DNA from: Caldilineaceae bacterium bin5
GTDB taxonomy: Bacteria; Chloroflexota; Anaerolineae; Caldilineales; Caldilineaceae
Direction of reading: 5' to 3'
NCBI GenBank assembly: GCA_002238445.1
Contig: MPML01000004.1
Coordinates: 124,001 to 188,000 of the forward strand
DNA length: 64,000 nucleotides
The position numbers and the translations under genes are program-made. The notes beneath the pieces were generated by a model, which saw only the letters and a program-made list of their open reading frames with translations, was not told the origin of the DNA and ran no database searches. Position 1 is the stretch's first letter; each line of letters opens with the position of its first letter. This document shows, one piece after another, positions 61,396 to 64,000 of this stretch.

Positions 61396-63576
61396 ATGAT
61401 TTTAGCTCGATACCAACAGATTTCGCCGCGCAAGGAGTTGAAGGACATCCTGACGCGCTCGGTAGATCACTTGGTGAGGATGCCCCAGGATAGGCTATTC
61501 CGCGATTTTCATGTCGATCCGGATGGGTGGGCGTATGGCGGCGACTTCGTGGGCCGCTGGCTCGACGGGATGGCGCATTATCATCGCATGCCTCAATTCA
61601 GGGGGTTGGACAGTGGGATAATGGAAGTGGTCGAACGGTTGATCGACTTCCAATCTTCAAACGGTTTCTTCGGCCGGAACTACATTCAGGCCGAGTACAC
61701 CGGGACGTTGCAAATCGCGAATGCGCTTCTCCAAACTTACCGCACGCTTGGCAATCAATCCGCTTTGAAGGCCGCGACGCGGGCCGTGGAATTCTTTATG
61801 TCCCATGTCTCTCCGGTCCACGGAGCTGAAGCACGTCCCAAGCCGGACACGACCTATATTCCCCCCGAGCTGGGCCGTTCCCGGACACGCCCCGATACCT
61901 TGGTACCCATGAACCAGGGCTACCGCTGGTTCTTCTCACTAGATGTCTTTCCCCGTTACTATCACATGACAGAAGACCAACGCGCGTTAGACTATGCGCG
62001 GGCAGTCTTTGAGCAGGTTGAGGTTCTGAGGCCGTGCGACGACTTCGCCGGCATCACAGGCAACTTCCACGTTCTGATCCACGTCTATCGCGGCTTGTTG
62101 GCGCTGTGGGAATGCACAGGCGATGACGACATCCTGCAAAAAACGATCTCGTTCTGGCAGTGGATCCGTGACACCAAAGCGCACGTCTCCGGCGGCGTGC
62201 AAGAGTGGCTCATTGCCGGCGAACGGTTCGGCCAGCCATCCACGGAGGACCGAGACGAACTGTTCTTCAGCGGCGAGAAGGAAGGGCGAGACAAGATCGA
62301 CGAAACATGCACCGTCTCGGACTGGATGATGCTCAGCTTTGAATTGTACCGGGCGACCGGCGAGAGTGGCTACCTGGATATGGCAGAGCACACCTTTTTC
62401 AACCACCAGCTGTTCGACTTCGCCGCCAACGGCGGCTGGTGTGGCCATCGCAGTTTGTGGGGCGACGCTGGTTGTGTCTGGGACTTCTGCTGTTCGCATC
62501 ACGGCCCGCGCTGCCTGGTGGATGCGCTCCGTTATGCGCTGACAGCTGAGGACAACAGGGCAACGGTGAATCTGTATGTGCCGCTGGAGACGCAAGTCAG
62601 CACTTCCGACGGCACGGCCCACCTGATTATCGAACCGGCATCCGACATGAGCGCGGCACTGATCACCTGCGGTCCGGCAACCGAGGGCGAATTCACCCTG
62701 TGTCTCCGCTGCCCGCCCTGGAGCGAGCAGATCGCGGTCGAGTCTGGGCAGCGGCAAGACGATGGCAGCATGAAGATAGACCGCCGCTGGCAGCCAGGCA
62801 TGGCGGTACACGTACAGTTCAAATCGCGTCGCGGCCTGGATATTCGCAGCCGCGGCGCCGGCATCACCATCGGCTCCCTGGGCAATCCTGTGGGCGCAGT
62901 CCGCTCGGGTCCCTGGGTGTATGCGCTGCGCGACGAGAGCTTGGGCGATTTCGGGCTTCGTCCCGTGTCGGTGGGGGTGGAGGGTGGGCAGGCGGACGGC
63001 GCGGCTCGTACCTTACTGAGCCTGCCTGCCAACGCGGACAGACTGATCGCCGTCCACTCCAACGCTGCCCTGTCACCTGGGTCTGCTGGACTTGCCTTCC
63101 AGATCTTCGTGGATGAAGAACTGGTTTACGAGAGCGGAACGTACAAGACAATGAGCTTCAGTAACTTTATCGAAGTTCCGTTGAACGGTGCCAGGACGGT
63201 TGCGTTGGAGATTCGGGCGCCTGGCAGCGACGTTCCGCTGGCGTTGGGGCGCTGGCGCGATGTGCGCATCATTACCAGCGACGGCAACATCACCTTTTTG
63301 GATCGCGCTATCGAGGAGGGCGGGGGAAGTGCGGCACTGCGGGACGTCTATTTCGACCGCGATGGGCCAGCAATCCAATCGCTTGCCGATGGCAGTGTGC
63401 AGGCCGTGGTCTATGATCGTGCTGGTCAGGACAGGACGGTCCAAATGGAGCCCCTGCCGGCGATGAGCAATGAATTGGAGGATCCGGACTACGATCAGAC
63501 CGGTATTGGCGCAGCGCATCTGAAGCCGGCCCCCTTCCGCGTCTGGTTGCCGATCCGTTCCCAGCCTGTCGTGTAG
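61396..63576 (+). CDS. GH127/DUF1680-like glycoside hydrolase
   Basis: A 726-residue protein with an (alpha/alpha)6-barrel N-terminal domain and beta-sandwich C-terminal domains, as in the beta-L-arabinofuranosidase family GH127 and its DUF1680 relatives. VGRWLDGMAHYHRM and FFGRNYIQAEYTGTLQIANAL match barrel helices. The vicinal Cys pair Cys365-Cys366 in VWDFCCSHHGPR corresponds to the family's zinc/nucleophile cysteines. There is no signal peptide, so it acts in the cytoplasm on imported oligosaccharides. GGAGAGGAG precedes ATG 61396. The exact sugar is unknown; GH127, GH137, GH142 and GH146 share this fold. Confidence 0.78.
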   Translation: MILARYQQISPRKELKDILTRSVDHLVRMPQDRLFRDFHVDPDGWAYGGDFVGRWLDGMAHYHRMPQFRGLDSGIMEVVERLIDFQSSNGFFGRNYIQAEYTGTLQIANALLQTYRTLGNQSALKAATRAVEFFMSHVSPVHGAEARPKPDTTYIPPELGRSRTRPDTLVPMNQGYRWFFSLDVFPRYYHMTEDQRALDYARAVFEQVEVLRPCDDFAGITGNFHVLIHVYRGLLALWECTGDDDILQKTISFWQWIRDTKAHVSGGVQEWLIAGERFGQPSTEDRDELFFSGEKEGRDKIDETCTVSDWMMLSFELYRATGESGYLDMAEHTFFNHQLFDFAANGGWCGHRSLWGDAGCVWDFCCSHHGPRCLVDALRYALTAEDNRATVNLYVPLETQVSTSDGTAHLIIEPASDMSAALITCGPATEGEFTLCLRCPPWSEQIAVESGQRQDDGSMKIDRRWQPGMAVHVQFKSRRGLDIRSRGAGITIGSLGNPVGAVRSGPWVYALRDESLGDFGLRPVSVGVEGGQADGAARTLLSLPANADRLIAVHSNAALSPGSAGLAFQIFVDEELVYESGTYKTMSFSNFIEVPLNGARTVALEIRAPGSDVPLALGRWRDVRIITSDGNITFLDRAIEEGGGSAALRDVYFDRDGPAIQSLADGSVQAVVYDRAGQDRTVQMEPLPAMSNELEDPDYDQTGIGAAHLKPAPFRVWLPIRSQPVV

Positions 63577-63620
63577 CCGAGCCTTCAATGGCATGAAGAG
63601 AGGAGGTGAATAAGACAGAG

Positions 63621-63914
63621 GTAACTACTCAGCCGCAACTGATTCGCAACCCTGGACGAGGCGAGCAAAGGTGCTTTTTCTCCCCTCATTGTTGTATATT
63701 GGGCGGTCGGCCGCAAGCGGCCTCCCTTGTGCAGGGGCTGCGCCCCCGCAACGCCCCCCTCCAAAACCATCGCTCACCGACCGTGTGTGCTCATTCCAGC
63801 AGTGCCGCTCCACTAACGTGGCTGCCGCCAACCGAATACGCAATCATATAGCCTGAATGGCAGTGGGGATAAAGGGCTGGTCAAGACAGGCACTGTATAT
63901 GGCTTGGTAGTTAC
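63621..63914 (-). mobile_element. Complete MITE, copy 4 (IS66-type ends, 294 bp, reversed)
   Basis: It is in the opposite orientation to the other three. On the + strand it starts GTAACTACTCAGCC and ends GGCTTGGTAGTTAC. The flanks are AGACAGAG (63613-63620) and GGACAGAG (63915-63922), 7 of 8 identical. The internal hairpin at 63709-63722 is GGCCGC-AA-GCGGCC, a different sequence from the other copies in the same place. The half next to its right end matches copy 2. No coding capacity. It lies 44 bp after the GH127-like gene. Confidence 0.87.
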
Positions 63915-63997
63915 GGACAGAGAAAGAAAAACGATAGACAGTGTAGCCCACAGGCAAGGCATATTCTGGTTCTGTTACTCGGTGAGGAGGAAGGTCA

Positions 63998-64000
63998 ATG
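63998..64000 (+). CDS. Start codon of a gene running off the right edge
   Basis: The last three bases are ATG, preceded by GTGAGGAGGAAGGTCA, a strong ribosome-binding site with GAGGAGG 8 nt upstream. Only the first codon is in the window, so the product cannot be named. Confidence 0.5.

Noticed and set aside
63625-63843. Small open frames inside the MITE copies
   Set aside because: The same frames are broken or changed between copies, and the conserved signals are terminal repeats and hairpins rather than codons.
14109-63914. CRISPR array
   Set aside because: No set of regularly spaced direct repeats with spacers was seen anywhere; the repeated sequences are the MITE copies and one short heptamer run.

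Overview
The window is a densely coded, moderately GC-rich bacterial chromosome segment. Its gene content fits a heterotrophic member of Chloroflexota, possibly the Caldilineae: several sugar-type ABC importers, MlrC, PhyH and DUF1680-like catabolic genes, a Uma2 nuclease, an AroK-AroB fusion, Thermotoga-type DAHP synthases and a Trp T-box. This placement is inference from gene content; no rRNA or tRNA gene was found.

Region by region. Positions 1-7.5 kb (+): the end of a sugar-binding protein and its two permeases, followed by MlrC-like peptidase, DegT-type aminotransferase, PhyH dioxygenase and a kinase-like protein. 7.6-11 kb (-): a second ABC importer with a Tat/lipobox binding protein. 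11.4-17.7 kb: aquaporin, PlsC acyltransferase, aldo/keto reductase, two GT4 glycosyltransferases and a VOC protein. 17.9-24 kb (+): an enolase-superfamily dehydratase, then a coiled-coil/SelB/aldo-keto reductase operon. 24-29.8 kb (-): an EndoQ-UvrD fusion translationally coupled to nitroreductase and Uma2 genes, then an SDR. 31.0-41.6 kb (+): an aromatic amino acid operon aroH-pheA-pheA2-aroF-aroF2-tyrA-aroA-aroE-trpB-trpA. 41.7-47.3 kb (-): a PucR-type regulator, two small unknown proteins, an M23 peptidase and an orphan binding protein. 47.4-59.3 kb (-): trpE-trpS-trpG-(APH kinase)-trpD-trpC-(DUF554)-trpF-aroC-aroKB-aroQ. 60.7-63.6 kb (+): a degenerate amidohydrolase and a GH127/DUF1680-like glycosidase. 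The first codon of another gene is at the right edge.

The core of the window is an almost complete aromatic amino acid factory in two convergent operons. Together they encode every step from PEP plus erythrose 4-phosphate to Trp and to phenylpyruvate and 4-hydroxyphenylpyruvate; only the final aminotransferase is missing. The two operons seem to be sensed differently. The trpE operon has a consensus promoter and a T-box leader with a UGG (Trp) specifier. The aroH operon has a consensus-like promoter, a short reading frame with nine Phe/Trp/Tyr residues in fifteen codons, and an intrinsic terminator, which looks like ribosome-mediated attenuation responding to all three aromatic amino acids. 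Both tandem enzyme duplications (prephenate dehydratase and DAHP synthase) pair a copy that keeps the known inhibitor-binding motifs with a copy that has lost them.

Four copies of a short non-autonomous element (285-294 bp when complete) lie between genes. The termini begin GTAACTACT, and the three complete copies have 8-bp target duplications. This matches the GTAA ends and 8-bp duplications of the IS66 family, so I call them IS66-type MITEs. Two copies with different sequence preserve the same internal hairpins.
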